Shown here: positions 53,431 through 61,473 of the stretch, piece after piece
Position numbering within the stretch: position 1 is the first letter of the stretch
Layout: every line of letters begins with the position of its first letter
Assembly (NCBI GenBank): GCA_019695185.1
Contig: JAIBAN010000006.1
Span: 1-64,000 of the forward strand
Length of the DNA stretch: 64,000 nucleotides
Source of the DNA: Blastocatellia bacterium
GTDB lineage: Bacteria; Acidobacteriota; Blastocatellia; Chloracidobacteriales; Chloracidobacteriaceae
Direction: 5' to 3'
The notes under the pieces: generated by a model
Database searches by the model: none
Told to the model about the DNA's origin: nothing
What the model saw: only the letters and a program-made list of their open reading frames with translations
Made by a program: the position numbers and the translations under genes

Positions 53431-55350
53431 ATGCGTTTGACACATCTTTTGAGCATGATTTTTGTGACAGGTTTGGTTTGTGGTTTAGCCGGAACTGGAA
53501 CGGCTCAAACGAAAGCTTCAGCAGACAAAAAGGCGGTACCAGCCTTGGCCAGTACTGTTTCAGGAACCAGACTGAGCCCGGACGACCCGCGTTTCTTTCC
53601 GTTGAAAGATGTAAAGGTGGGGCTGAAGGGTATTGCCCGAACCATTTTTCAGGGGGATACACCCGAAGAATTTGGGGTCGAGGTGTTGGGCGTCCTGCCC
53701 GGCACCCCGGCACCCAACCAATCCCTGATTATTGTACGGCTTTCAGGAGCCAATGCTGAACGAACCGGAGTTTTTGCCGGAATGAGCGGCAGCCCGGTTT
53801 TTGTCAATGGGAAGCTGTTGGGAGCCATCGCCTACAGTTTTCCATTTTCCAAAGAACCGATTGGCGGTGTCACGCCGATTGAGCAGATGGTGACGGTTTT
53901 TGCTAACAAATCCGAACCGGCAAATCAGCAACAGGTGCGCGGCCCATACAGTTTTCAGGATTTGGTGGCAGGCCGGATGGACCCTCCCTCACTGGCACCC
54001 AATTCACGCCAACCGGCCATGATTGGGACTGCCGCTGCTTCCACTCCAACGCTGGTGCCTTATGTGGGGCAAACACTCATGCCCATCGCAACGCCACTTT
54101 CAGTCAGTGGCATTCCGGCGGATGTGTTGCAGGGCATGACACCACAACTTGAGGCACTTGGTTTTCGGGTGGTGGCCGGAGCCAGCGGGGCTGCTCCGTT
54201 GGGACCGCCGCCGCCAATAACTGATGAAACCCTGACTCCTGGACGCACCGTCTGTGCGCAACTTTCCAAAGGTGATTTTTCCTTCAGTGCTGCCGGGACG
54301 GTCACGTGGCGGGATGGCGACCAGATTTTGGCCTTTGGGCACCCCTTTTTGGGAATTGGGGGAACCGCCCTGCCGATGTCGGAAGGCTCGGTGATTACCG
54401 TGATTCCCAACCTGAATAATTCCTTCAAACTGGTCAATCCGGCACCAACCATTGGCAGTGTGACCGAGGACCGTTCCAGCGGAATCCGGGGACGGCTGGG
54501 CGAATACACACCGTTGGTTGGTATCACCATCAATGTCAACAGTCGCGGGATTCCCAAATCCTATCGCTTCGAAGCCGTGCAGGACCCGCTCATCACGCCG
54601 TTTTTAGTGAATGTGGGTGTGATTGGCGCATTGTCAGCCACCGAGCGGGTGTTAGGTGATTTGACGCTCCAAATGCAGGGGAAAATCGAATTGGACGGCC
54701 AGCCTTCAATTGAATTGAGCAATGCCTATACTTCGCGGTTCAATCCGGCAGTCAACTTAGGGGCGGCTGTGGCCCAGCCCTTGACCGTTTTGCTGGGCAG
54801 TGGTTTTGACAATATCAAGCTCAAGGAAATCACCATCAATATCGTTGCCACCGACAGCCGCAGCAATGCCACGCTTGACCGCCTAAGCGCCAGCCGGACC
54901 GAAGTCCGTCGTGGTGAAACCCTTGAATTGCAAGCCTTTGCCCGCAATGCCAATGGCCAGTCTTTCGTTGAACGGATTCCAATTCAGATTCCGGCAGATG
55001 CCCGTCCGGGTTTGACGGTGGTTACCGTCAGCGACGGCGGCACCCTCGGTCAGACAGAGCGCCGCACCCCGCCCGACCCCAAGGATTTCGGCCAACTGGT
55101 TCGTGCCGTGAACCGGCTGCGCAAAAACAATCGGTTGTATGTCAAACTGCTCCGGTCAGAAAGCGGGGCCGTGGTCAACAATGAGGAAATGCCATCGCTG
55201 CCTCCCTCAATGCTGGCCGTGCTGGGCAGCAATCGTTCCAGCGGTGGGTATCAACCCCTTGCCGTGACAACCATTTACGAAAAGGAATTGCCGCCCTCGC
55301 AGTTGCTTATTACCGGCCAGCAAACGCTGACCATCGAAATTGTGAAATAA
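53431..55350 (+). CDS. SpoIVB/S55-type serine-peptidase-like exported protein
   Basis: 639 residues, GGAGGGG site, signal peptide ending near GTGTAQ. The N-terminal half has VKVGLKGIARTIFQGDTPEEF and a FAGMSGSPVFVNGKLLGAIAY segment with the nucleophilic Ser context of S55 (SpoIVB) peptidases; a PDZ-like module is expected before it. Later blocks read DQILAFGHPFLGIG and TPFLVNVGVIGAL. The remainder is an unclassified C-terminal region of about 250 residues. SpoIVB acts in sporulation in Firmicutes, but there is no sporulation context here, so it is probably a general periplasmic protein. Same strand as the S46 gene, about 140 bp downstream. Confidence 0.75.
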   Translation: MRLTHLLSMIFVTGLVCGLAGTGTAQTKASADKKAVPALASTVSGTRLSPDDPRFFPLKDVKVGLKGIARTIFQGDTPEEFGVEVLGVLPGTPAPNQSLIIVRLSGANAERTGVFAGMSGSPVFVNGKLLGAIAYSFPFSKEPIGGVTPIEQMVTVFANKSEPANQQQVRGPYSFQDLVAGRMDPPSLAPNSRQPAMIGTAAASTPTLVPYVGQTLMPIATPLSVSGIPADVLQGMTPQLEALGFRVVAGASGAAPLGPPPPITDETLTPGRTVCAQLSKGDFSFSAAGTVTWRDGDQILAFGHPFLGIGGTALPMSEGSVITVIPNLNNSFKLVNPAPTIGSVTEDRSSGIRGRLGEYTPLVGITINVNSRGIPKSYRFEAVQDPLITPFLVNVGVIGALSATERVLGDLTLQMQGKIELDGQPSIELSNAYTSRFNPAVNLGAAVAQPLTVLLGSGFDNIKLKEITINIVATDSRSNATLDRLSASRTEVRRGETLELQAFARNANGQSFVERIPIQIPADARPGLTVVTVSDGGTLGQTERRTPPDPKDFGQLVRAVNRLRKNNRLYVKLLRSESGAVVNNEEMPSLPPSMLAVLGSNRSSGGYQPLAVTTIYEKELPPSQLLITGQQTLTIEIVK

Positions 55351-55377
55351 CCGGAAAAGAAAACAGGGCTGAGAACT

Positions 55378-55407
55378 GAGGACCACTCCAGGACTGGAGT
55401 GGTCCTC
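55378..55407. terminator. Strong hairpin between convergent S55 and SDR genes
   Basis: A 13-bp perfect stem (GAGGACCACTCCA/TGGAGTGGTCCTC) with loop GGAC, embedded in ACTGAGG-type heptamers (CTGAGAACTGAGG before it, CCTCAATCC after). There is no T run, so termination is possible but unproven. It may be a grown heptamer palindrome. Confidence 0.6.
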
Positions 55408-55435
55408 AATCCTGAAGAACGTCCGCAGTTCTGTT

Positions 55436-56182
55436 TCAGAGCCCGCCTGATACTTCCAGCACCGAACCGGTTGTGTAAGATGCTTCATCCGAAAGCAGCC
55501 ATAAAATAGCCTGTGCCACTTCTTCGGGTTGCCCGCCCCGGTGCATGGGAATTCTGGTTTTGACTCGTTCAACCCGGTTGGGTTCACCTCCGCTGGCATG
55601 GATTTCGGTGTAAATCACACCGGGGCGGACGGTATTGACCCGAATCCTTTCCTGAACCACTTCTTTTGCCAATCCAATTGTCATTGTTTCAAGCGCAGCC
55701 TTTGAAGCTGCATAATCCACATACTCTTCCGGTGAACCAAGTTTGGCTGCTGCCGAGGAAACGTTGACAATGGCCCCACCCGTTCCTCCGTGACGGGTGG
55801 ACATGCGCAAAACAGCTTCTTTGGCACAAAGGAAGGGACCGATGACGTTGGTTTCAAAGATGCGTTTGAGGCGGGCTGCATCAAATGATTCCAGACGGGA
55901 TTGCCGCTCCAGGATTCCGGCATTGTTGACCAGCCCGGTGATGCAGCCAAACTCACGGTCCACCTGTTCAAAAAAGGCTTTGACTTCGGCTTCCTGGCTG
56001 ACATCGCATTTGAAAGCCTGCGCTTTTCCGCCGGATGCAAGAATTTCATCCACCACGGATTGGGCGGCAGGGCGGTTCCGCAGGTAATTGATACAAACCG
56101 CATATCCTTTTTGAGCAGCAAGTTGTGCGGTGGCAGCTCCGATTCCCCGGCTGCCGCCTGTAATGACAAGGACCTTTCCCAT
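55436..56182 (-). CDS. SDR-family oxidoreductase
   Basis: 248 residues from MGKVLVITGGSRGIG, with AGGAGA upstream. NAD(P)-binding TGGSRGIG (8-15), VNNAGI, and the catalytic YxxxK as YVDYAASKAA (Tyr and Lys present) with Ser before it in NVSSAAAKLG. The Arg/Asn of NYLRNRPAA after strand 2 suggests NADPH. The C-terminus has VRPGVIYTEI and SYTTGSVLEVSGG, typical of FabG-like classical SDRs. Substrate unknown. Transcribed after the YkuD gene (38-base gap). Confidence 0.92.
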   Translation of the reverse strand: MGKVLVITGGSRGIGAATAQLAAQKGYAVCINYLRNRPAAQSVVDEILASGGKAQAFKCDVSQEAEVKAFFEQVDREFGCITGLVNNAGILERQSRLESFDAARLKRIFETNVIGPFLCAKEAVLRMSTRHGGTGGAIVNVSSAAAKLGSPEEYVDYAASKAALETMTIGLAKEVVQERIRVNTVRPGVIYTEIHASGGEPNRVERVKTRIPMHRGGQPEEVAQAILWLLSDEASYTTGSVLEVSGGL

Positions 56183-56220
56183 GCGTTCTCCTGAGTGTTT
56201 GAAGTTAAGTTGCTGAAATA

Positions 56221-57048
56221 TTATTCGTAGACAAAAACCGGTGTGCCAATCTCTGTCAGTTTTCCCACCTCGGGCGATGCAAACAACGGGATGCGGACAC
56301 ATCCGTGACTGGCCGGTTGGGCGGGAACTGATGAATTTCCGTGAATCGCAATTCCATTATGAAAATAACATGGGTCGAAGAGCAGCCCCAGGTCGCTCTT
56401 GCGGCGTCCCTTGATTTTGCGCTCAACCTTGAACTCACCAATGGGCGTAACGGCCCGTTGCCGTTTCCCCTTTTCAATATACCATTTTCCGGAGCCGGTT
56501 GAGACCGGCAGGACCCGGAGCGGTACCCCGCCCATTTCCACCATAAAAAGAACCTGCTGGGCGAGGTCAACTTCAATGTGGGGAAATCCGGTCTGGCGTG
56601 GGGTTGGGGTTTGGGCAGCGTGCAAAACCTGAACTTCCTCTCCTGTTAGCTTGCCGTTGCGTTTACGTCCCTCAATTTTTTGGAAGGCAATCAAAGCGTG
56701 ACGCAGGGAACTGTCAGATTTTGCAACTCCTTCGGTTGTCACCCAATAACCCAGCTCAGAGAGTCGCTTTCGAACTTCCACTTCGTTGATTGGCAGGTCT
56801 TTTGAAACTGGGGGCGGCTGTTTGATTTCAGGTCGGGGGACCGCTGGCGGGGCCGGGCTTGCCGACGGTGCAACTGGCTGAACGGCTTCTTTTTTGGTTG
56901 GTGCTTCAGGTTCGGTCGGTGGCTGGGTGCAGGCACCGAGGTTGATGCTGAAAACACTAATCAAGATAAACAACAGCATGTGCCAAAGACGTTTGACCAG
57001 TCGTTGGCGTGATGCGCGATGGGAAGTGTCAAATAATTGGTTTTTCAT
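56221..57048 (-). CDS. L,D-transpeptidase (YkuD) lipoprotein
   Basis: 275 residues. An inner hydrophobic segment ends in SINLGACTQ, a good lipobox (LGAC), after a basic leader that is unusually long (24 residues). A Pro-rich linker follows. A PG_binding_1-like helix bundle (about 85-140, VRKRLSELGYWV) precedes the YkuD domain (about 150-275), with FKVERK and GIAIHGNSSVPAQPASHGCVRIP. The catalytic Cys and His lie in HGN...SHGCVR. Forms 3-3 crosslinks or links proteins to peptidoglycan. Adjacent to an SDR gene and divergent from the LOG gene. Confidence 0.9.
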   Translation of the reverse strand: MKNQLFDTSHRASRQRLVKRLWHMLLFILISVFSINLGACTQPPTEPEAPTKKEAVQPVAPSASPAPPAVPRPEIKQPPPVSKDLPINEVEVRKRLSELGYWVTTEGVAKSDSSLRHALIAFQKIEGRKRNGKLTGEEVQVLHAAQTPTPRQTGFPHIEVDLAQQVLFMVEMGGVPLRVLPVSTGSGKWYIEKGKRQRAVTPIGEFKVERKIKGRRKSDLGLLFDPCYFHNGIAIHGNSSVPAQPASHGCVRIPLFASPEVGKLTEIGTPVFVYE

Positions 57049-57392
57049 AATGGTGAACGCTATCCCAGTTGATTAACTCTGGCGTTCGTACCATTACTGT
57101 TGAGCAAACAATATGCCAACAGGTCCATTTTGTGGATACGCCAGCCTGGCAGTGCCACAAACCACACCTGAAGGTGTTGAGCCTCCTCAGCCGGTCAAGG
57201 TTGCTTTTTGCAACAAATCAAGTGGGGAGTATTTCCCACATTGCGCAAAAAAATCCGCTTACCACTTTGCTTTCCGGTATCTTTGAGCTACTGGTGAATG
57301 GCAACCGCTAACAGTGACTTCCGGTGGCAGATTTCATACACTTGACCGGGTTTCATTGAGACCCATTCGAAAAAGCACAGGAAAACCAAATT
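57049..57392. other. Divergent intergenic region
   Basis: 344 bp between the YkuD and LOG genes. TTGACC at 57342 has no good -10 partner. No heptamer array is present. The GGGTTTCATTGAGACCC inverted repeat (57348-57364) could be an operator. Nothing else supported. Confidence 0.35.
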
Positions 57393-58157
57393 ATGGAAGT
57401 GGAAAATCCCGGCCCACAGGCTTTGCCCGGCAAGTTGGTCACAGTTTCTGAAGAACAGTATTTTCTCGAAGGCCCGAAATCACGCAGTTCGGAATTCCTG
57501 ATGACCTTGCGTTTGGTATTTGACTTTATTCGGGGCTTTCGGGTGCTGCATTTTGTCGGACCTTGTGTCACCGTCTTTGGCTCCGCCCGGTTTGCCGAGC
57601 GCCACCCTCATTACGAACTGGCACGGGAAGTCGGAAAGGCTGTCAGCCAGCTTGGTTTTACGGTTATGACCGGCGGTGGGCCCGGAATCATGGAGGCTGC
57701 CAATCGAGGGGCACAGGAAGGCGGAGGCAATTCGGTCGGATGCAACATTGTGCTTTCCACCGAGCAGCAACCCAATCCGTACCTCGACCGACAGGTAACC
57801 CTGCGCTATTTTTTTGTCCGAAAGGTACTGCTGCTCAAGTATTCCTATGCTTTTATTGTCATGCCGGGCGGGGTTGGGACGATGGATGAGTTTTTTGAGG
57901 CTCTGACTTTGATTCAGACCCGTAAAATCAAAAATTTTCCAATTGTTTTAATGGGAAAGTCCTATTGGCAGCCGTTGGTGGGTTTATTGGAGAAAATGGC
58001 GGAGGCCAAGGCGATTGACCCTGCGGATATGGACTTGCTGCTTTTCACGGATTCCGTCGAAGAGGCGATGAGGCATTTGCAAACTCATGCGATTGAAAGG
58101 TTTGGGTTGCTTCGGCGGAAGGTTCCCGTAAGACGCTCCTGGTTGTTGGGAGAGTAA
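57393..58157 (+). CDS. LOG-family protein (TIGR00730-like Rossmann fold)
   Basis: 254 residues; family members cleave nucleoside 5'-monophosphates of cytokinin type or related nucleotides, or act in nucleotide salvage. VTVFGSARF opens the Rossmann core; the signatures are MTGGGPGIMEAANRGA and MPGGVGTMDEFFEALT (PGGxGTxxE). C-terminal half continues YWQPLVGLLEKM. The N-terminal 55 residues (FIRGFRVLHFV) are an extra leader seen in the long LOG subfamily. It stands alone, with no adjacent ligand genes. Confidence 0.9.
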   Translation: MEVENPGPQALPGKLVTVSEEQYFLEGPKSRSSEFLMTLRLVFDFIRGFRVLHFVGPCVTVFGSARFAERHPHYELAREVGKAVSQLGFTVMTGGGPGIMEAANRGAQEGGGNSVGCNIVLSTEQQPNPYLDRQVTLRYFFVRKVLLLKYSYAFIVMPGGVGTMDEFFEALTLIQTRKIKNFPIVLMGKSYWQPLVGLLEKMAEAKAIDPADMDLLLFTDSVEEAMRHLQTHAIERFGLLRRKVPVRRSWLLGE

Positions 58158-58213
58158 CAGAACGAAAGAACGCATTCAGTTCTGAACGTGCTCCTTCGTC
58201 GTTTTTTTATCTT

Positions 58214-58591
58214 TTAGCTTGGAATTCGTCCGAAATCATCCTGCAATCGGGTGATGTCATCTTCACCTAGGTAATCGCCCCGTTGGACTTCAATAATAAC
58301 CAACAGCTCATGGCCTGGATTTTCAATGCGGTGAGCCGTGCCAGCCAGGATGTCAATTGCTTCGCCAAGCTGCAGTGTTTTTACAGAACCATCGAGGGTC
58401 ACCTGGGCTGTCCCGCCAACTACAATCCAATGTTCATCCCGGTGGCTGTGTTTTTGATAACTCATCCGTTTGCCGGGCAGGACTTCAATCCTTTTGACCT
58501 TAAATCCTTCACCTTCATCAAGAACCGTGTAGTTTCCCCAAGGGCGCTCTTCGTATTCAACCTCTCTCATTCGTGTGGCAACTTCAAACAT
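58214..58591 (-). CDS. Cupin, mannose-6-phosphate isomerase type II-like
   Basis: 125 residues from MFEVATRMREVEYEERP; AAGGA 8 bases upstream makes this ATG better than the one at 58606. The cupin barrel has RPWGNYTVLDEG, KRMSYQKHSHRDEHWIVVGG (HxHxxEH-like metal site) and GTAHRIENPGHELLVIIEVQRGDYLGEDDI. This is the isolated C-terminal cupin of phosphomannose isomerase/GDP-mannose pyrophosphorylase, without the nucleotidyltransferase part. It may isomerise mannose 6-phosphate or only bind sugar. Convergent with the LOG gene. Confidence 0.9.
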   Translation of the reverse strand: MFEVATRMREVEYEERPWGNYTVLDEGEGFKVKRIEVLPGKRMSYQKHSHRDEHWIVVGGTAQVTLDGSVKTLQLGEAIDILAGTAHRIENPGHELLVIIEVQRGDYLGEDDITRLQDDFGRIPS

Positions 58592-58768
58592 AGGTCGTTC
58601 CTTCATGGTCTAAAAACTGTACGAGACTGATGAATTGAAGAAAATCAGGGTTGTTCTCTGGTGGAGGATTTCTCTGAAACCTCGCAGCAAGCCCTGACAG
58701 TCCCATCAGTGAACACGCACAATCGCCCAAGATACGCCGCCGCCTGCGATTTATGCAAATGGATTTTT

Positions 58769-58851
58769 CATTTGCGATTTGCCCTTTCTTTGAGTTCTGT
58801 CGTCGCCGGCAAAATTCAACAGCCAGTCCTGCACATGGCAAATCGCAATTG
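58769..58851. repeat. Inverted TTTGCGATTTGCC repeat
   Basis: Left 58769-58783 and right 58837-58851 are GCAAATC-type units in reverse complement (12-13 bp), loop 53 bp, in the gap between the transglycosylase stop and the cupin gene. Same unit family as at the Kelch/tatC junction. Confidence 0.7.
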
Positions 58852-58867
58852 AACAAAAGCAAATGGA

Positions 58868-61105
58868 TTATTCGGTTCCAGCCTGGGAACGATTGGCATT
58901 GTTGCCATACAGTCGCCGATAGTGGGCAGCATTGCGCAAAACTCCCTGGACATAGAGCCGGGTTTCTGAAATGGGAATGGCTTCCACCCAGGTGGCAATG
59001 TCTTCGGAAGGAAGGGTTTTGAGCCAGGTGGAAACCCGGCCCGGCCCGCCATTGTAAGCGGCAAAGGCATATTCGTAACGACCAAACTGCCGGTACATGT
59101 CAGCCAGATAAATGGTTCCCAACTGGATGTTGAACCTGGGATTGAACAATTGGTCGGCACTAACCATGCCGGATCCGTTTTTCCGGGCGACCATACGACC
59201 GGTGGAGGGAAGCAATTGCATGAGTCCCATGGCATTGGCCCGCGAAACCGCCCGTGGGTTGAAAACCGATTCCTGCCGAATCAAACCAGCCACAATAAAC
59301 GGGTCGAGTCCATTGACCTTGGCTTCCCGCTGGATGGTTTCCCATTCAACTATGGGAAAGAAAATCTCCCATTCTTCGCGGCTCACTTCATCGCCCTGAT
59401 AGGAAAGATAATCCGGATGGGCGCGCTGCAATGACTGAACGGCTCTTAAATTATCGCCCTGGTCACGGTACACCCGCGCAATCTCACGATTGATTTTGGG
59501 GGAAGTCGGGGCTGTTTTGCGAGCGGCTTCCAGTTCGCCCAAGGCCAGGTCCATCGCACCAATAATTCGCAGGTCCGAGGCCCGTTCCAGACTGGGGTCA
59601 GCCTCTTTGCCAGCCGTTTCAGGCAATGGCCGGGCTGGTTGAATACTGGCAACAGCCCGCCCCAAGTCCGATTTGGGCTCAGGGTTTTCAGGTTTGACTC
59701 CTGGATTGACATCTTTGATGACCCGGATTCGTTCAGAGGCAAGATGGCCGTAGTAGCCGTAGCGATACCGTTTCAGAATGGCCTCGTACAATGTCAGCGC
59801 CCGTGCCGGATTACCCAGCTTTTCCAGGTCACGTGCCGCCCAGAAGGTGCTCATCCCTTTGTAATCGGAACTGGGGAAATTTCCGACATGCTGAATCAAA
59901 AGTGGGATGGCCGCCCCAATGTTGCCGGATTTTTGCAAAGCCCAGGCCCGTTTGTATGAATAACTGTCCGCTGCCTTGGTTTCCGGGTAGTCCCGAATCA
60001 GCCGGGCATAGTAAGCGCCTCCATTCCCTCGTTTTTCCTGGAATTCAGCCAAGTTGGTCAACACCTCGCCGGCGCGTGAATGCTTGGGATACATTACCAA
60101 AAACTCTTCGGCGGTATTCAGATAGGTGCTGATTCCAGCTTTGCGCTCGGCTTCGCTTTGATAATAGAGGGCATCCGGGTGCATCTCCTTGCGGCGACTG
60201 CTGACCTGAATCAGCCAGGAAACCGCTTCTTTGTATTTCTGAGCAAAATACAGGCTGACTCCATATTGATAGCGGGTCTGGTCGTTCCGGAAGGCTTCCG
60301 GGGAGAGTGTGGCCAGTTGGGCGAATGCCTCGGTGGCGCTGACGTACTGTTTATTTTCAAACAGGCGTTCAGCCCGCGTTTGCCATTGTTTGGCCTCGCT
60401 CTGCTGAAGCGAAAGCAACGGTATGCCAAGGGCAGGGAGCTTTGTTTTGGCGGTTTCACACTCAGGCGAGTGGGGTGCTTCGAAATAAATGCGCCGATAG
60501 GTTTGAGCTGCCTCAGTCGCTCGACCAGCTTGTTCCTGCGCAGTGGCTAAAATCAGGAGGGCTGTGCCGTCACCTTGAGCCAGCAGGGATTTCAATTCCT
60601 GTTGGATCCCAGTGAAATCCTGCCGGGCGGCAGCGGCCCGTCCAGCCAGGAGTTGGGCTTCGCGGTTCAGCAGAAAATCCGGATATTGAGTGGGGAGTTG
60701 TCCCAACGTACGCTCCGCCCGTTCATACTGACCTCCGTCAAAGAGGGCTTTCCCCTGAAAATAAAGGGCATAGGCTCCAATTCGACTGAACTCCCGAATT
60801 GCCGGGTCACTCAGCAAATCCGCCGAATTGGCAAACTCCCTTCGGGTATAACTGTCAAACCCACGGCGAAACCGTGCCAGAGCGGCAGCTTCTGATTTCG
60901 GATACCGTTTCTCAAATGCAGCCATGGTGCTGTCAAGTGGGGCGTTGGAGGCTTGCGCGACGGTTTTGCGAAGTTCATCCAGCGCTTTGGTGCGTTCCTG
61001 TGGTGTGGCCGGGGCTACGGCGCAATTGGCCACCAGCAGGCAGCTTGTCATGATGGAAGTGGAGATGAGCGAGAGACTGGTGCAGATTCGAATCAGTCTC
61101 CGCAT
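58868..61105 (-). CDS. Soluble lytic murein transglycosylase (Slt-like) with TPR
   Basis: 745 residues from MRRLIRICTSLSL; the frame also has ATGs at 61150. The leader ends near LVANCAVAPA (possible lipobox VANC). TPR-like helices fill about 30-560 (e.g. LLDEREAQLL-type repeats, AYALYFQGKALFDGGQYERAERTLG). The catalytic SLT domain is at about 600-730: IRQESVFNPRAVSRANAMGLMQLLPSTG with the catalytic Glu, and AAYNGGPGRVSTWL. It cleaves peptidoglycan to 1,6-anhydro-muropeptides. No ribosome site decides between the starts. Confidence 0.9.
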   Translation of the reverse strand: MRRLIRICTSLSLISTSIMTSCLLVANCAVAPATPQERTKALDELRKTVAQASNAPLDSTMAAFEKRYPKSEAAALARFRRGFDSYTRREFANSADLLSDPAIREFSRIGAYALYFQGKALFDGGQYERAERTLGQLPTQYPDFLLNREAQLLAGRAAAARQDFTGIQQELKSLLAQGDGTALLILATAQEQAGRATEAAQTYRRIYFEAPHSPECETAKTKLPALGIPLLSLQQSEAKQWQTRAERLFENKQYVSATEAFAQLATLSPEAFRNDQTRYQYGVSLYFAQKYKEAVSWLIQVSSRRKEMHPDALYYQSEAERKAGISTYLNTAEEFLVMYPKHSRAGEVLTNLAEFQEKRGNGGAYYARLIRDYPETKAADSYSYKRAWALQKSGNIGAAIPLLIQHVGNFPSSDYKGMSTFWAARDLEKLGNPARALTLYEAILKRYRYGYYGHLASERIRVIKDVNPGVKPENPEPKSDLGRAVASIQPARPLPETAGKEADPSLERASDLRIIGAMDLALGELEAARKTAPTSPKINREIARVYRDQGDNLRAVQSLQRAHPDYLSYQGDEVSREEWEIFFPIVEWETIQREAKVNGLDPFIVAGLIRQESVFNPRAVSRANAMGLMQLLPSTGRMVARKNGSGMVSADQLFNPRFNIQLGTIYLADMYRQFGRYEYAFAAYNGGPGRVSTWLKTLPSEDIATWVEAIPISETRLYVQGVLRNAAHYRRLYGNNANRSQAGTE

Positions 61106-61344
61106 TGAAGCAGTCAGGTGAAATTGAGTGAAATCGGGCGGTAACGTCATAACAAGCACGCCTTTCAGGAAAATGATGATTCAATGGGAAGGGTGGAAAT
61201 ACAAAATCAATTGGTTGGGCCGGTGGATTGCAGCCCAGGAAATCCCTTGTGAGAAATGAAAATTGGTAATTGCAAAACGCAAAAGTGTTTGAGATGGAGC
61301 CGGGTGAATTGGTTGTGAAACTCTACGTGACCTTTTTAGAAAAA

Positions 61345-61436
61345 GGAAATGTGGACATCCACATTTTCCAACTTTGCGACCCAAGCCTGAAAATTCCTTT
61401 TATGAAAGGAAAAACCGGAAGCCAGGGCTCCCGGTT
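61345..61436 (-). terminator. Two hairpins after the GAF-like gene
   Basis: 61413-61436 on the minus strand is an 11-bp stem (AACCGGGAGCC/GGCTTCCGGTT, one mismatch) followed by TTTTT: a good terminator 38 bases after the stop. 61345-61369 is a second stem (GGAAAATGTGGA/TCCACATTTCC) without a clear T run. The rest of the 61106-61473 gap shows no gene. Confidence 0.7.
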
Positions 61437-61473
61437 TGGGCCGAACCTGTGACCGCGGCAGCACACCTACAGT

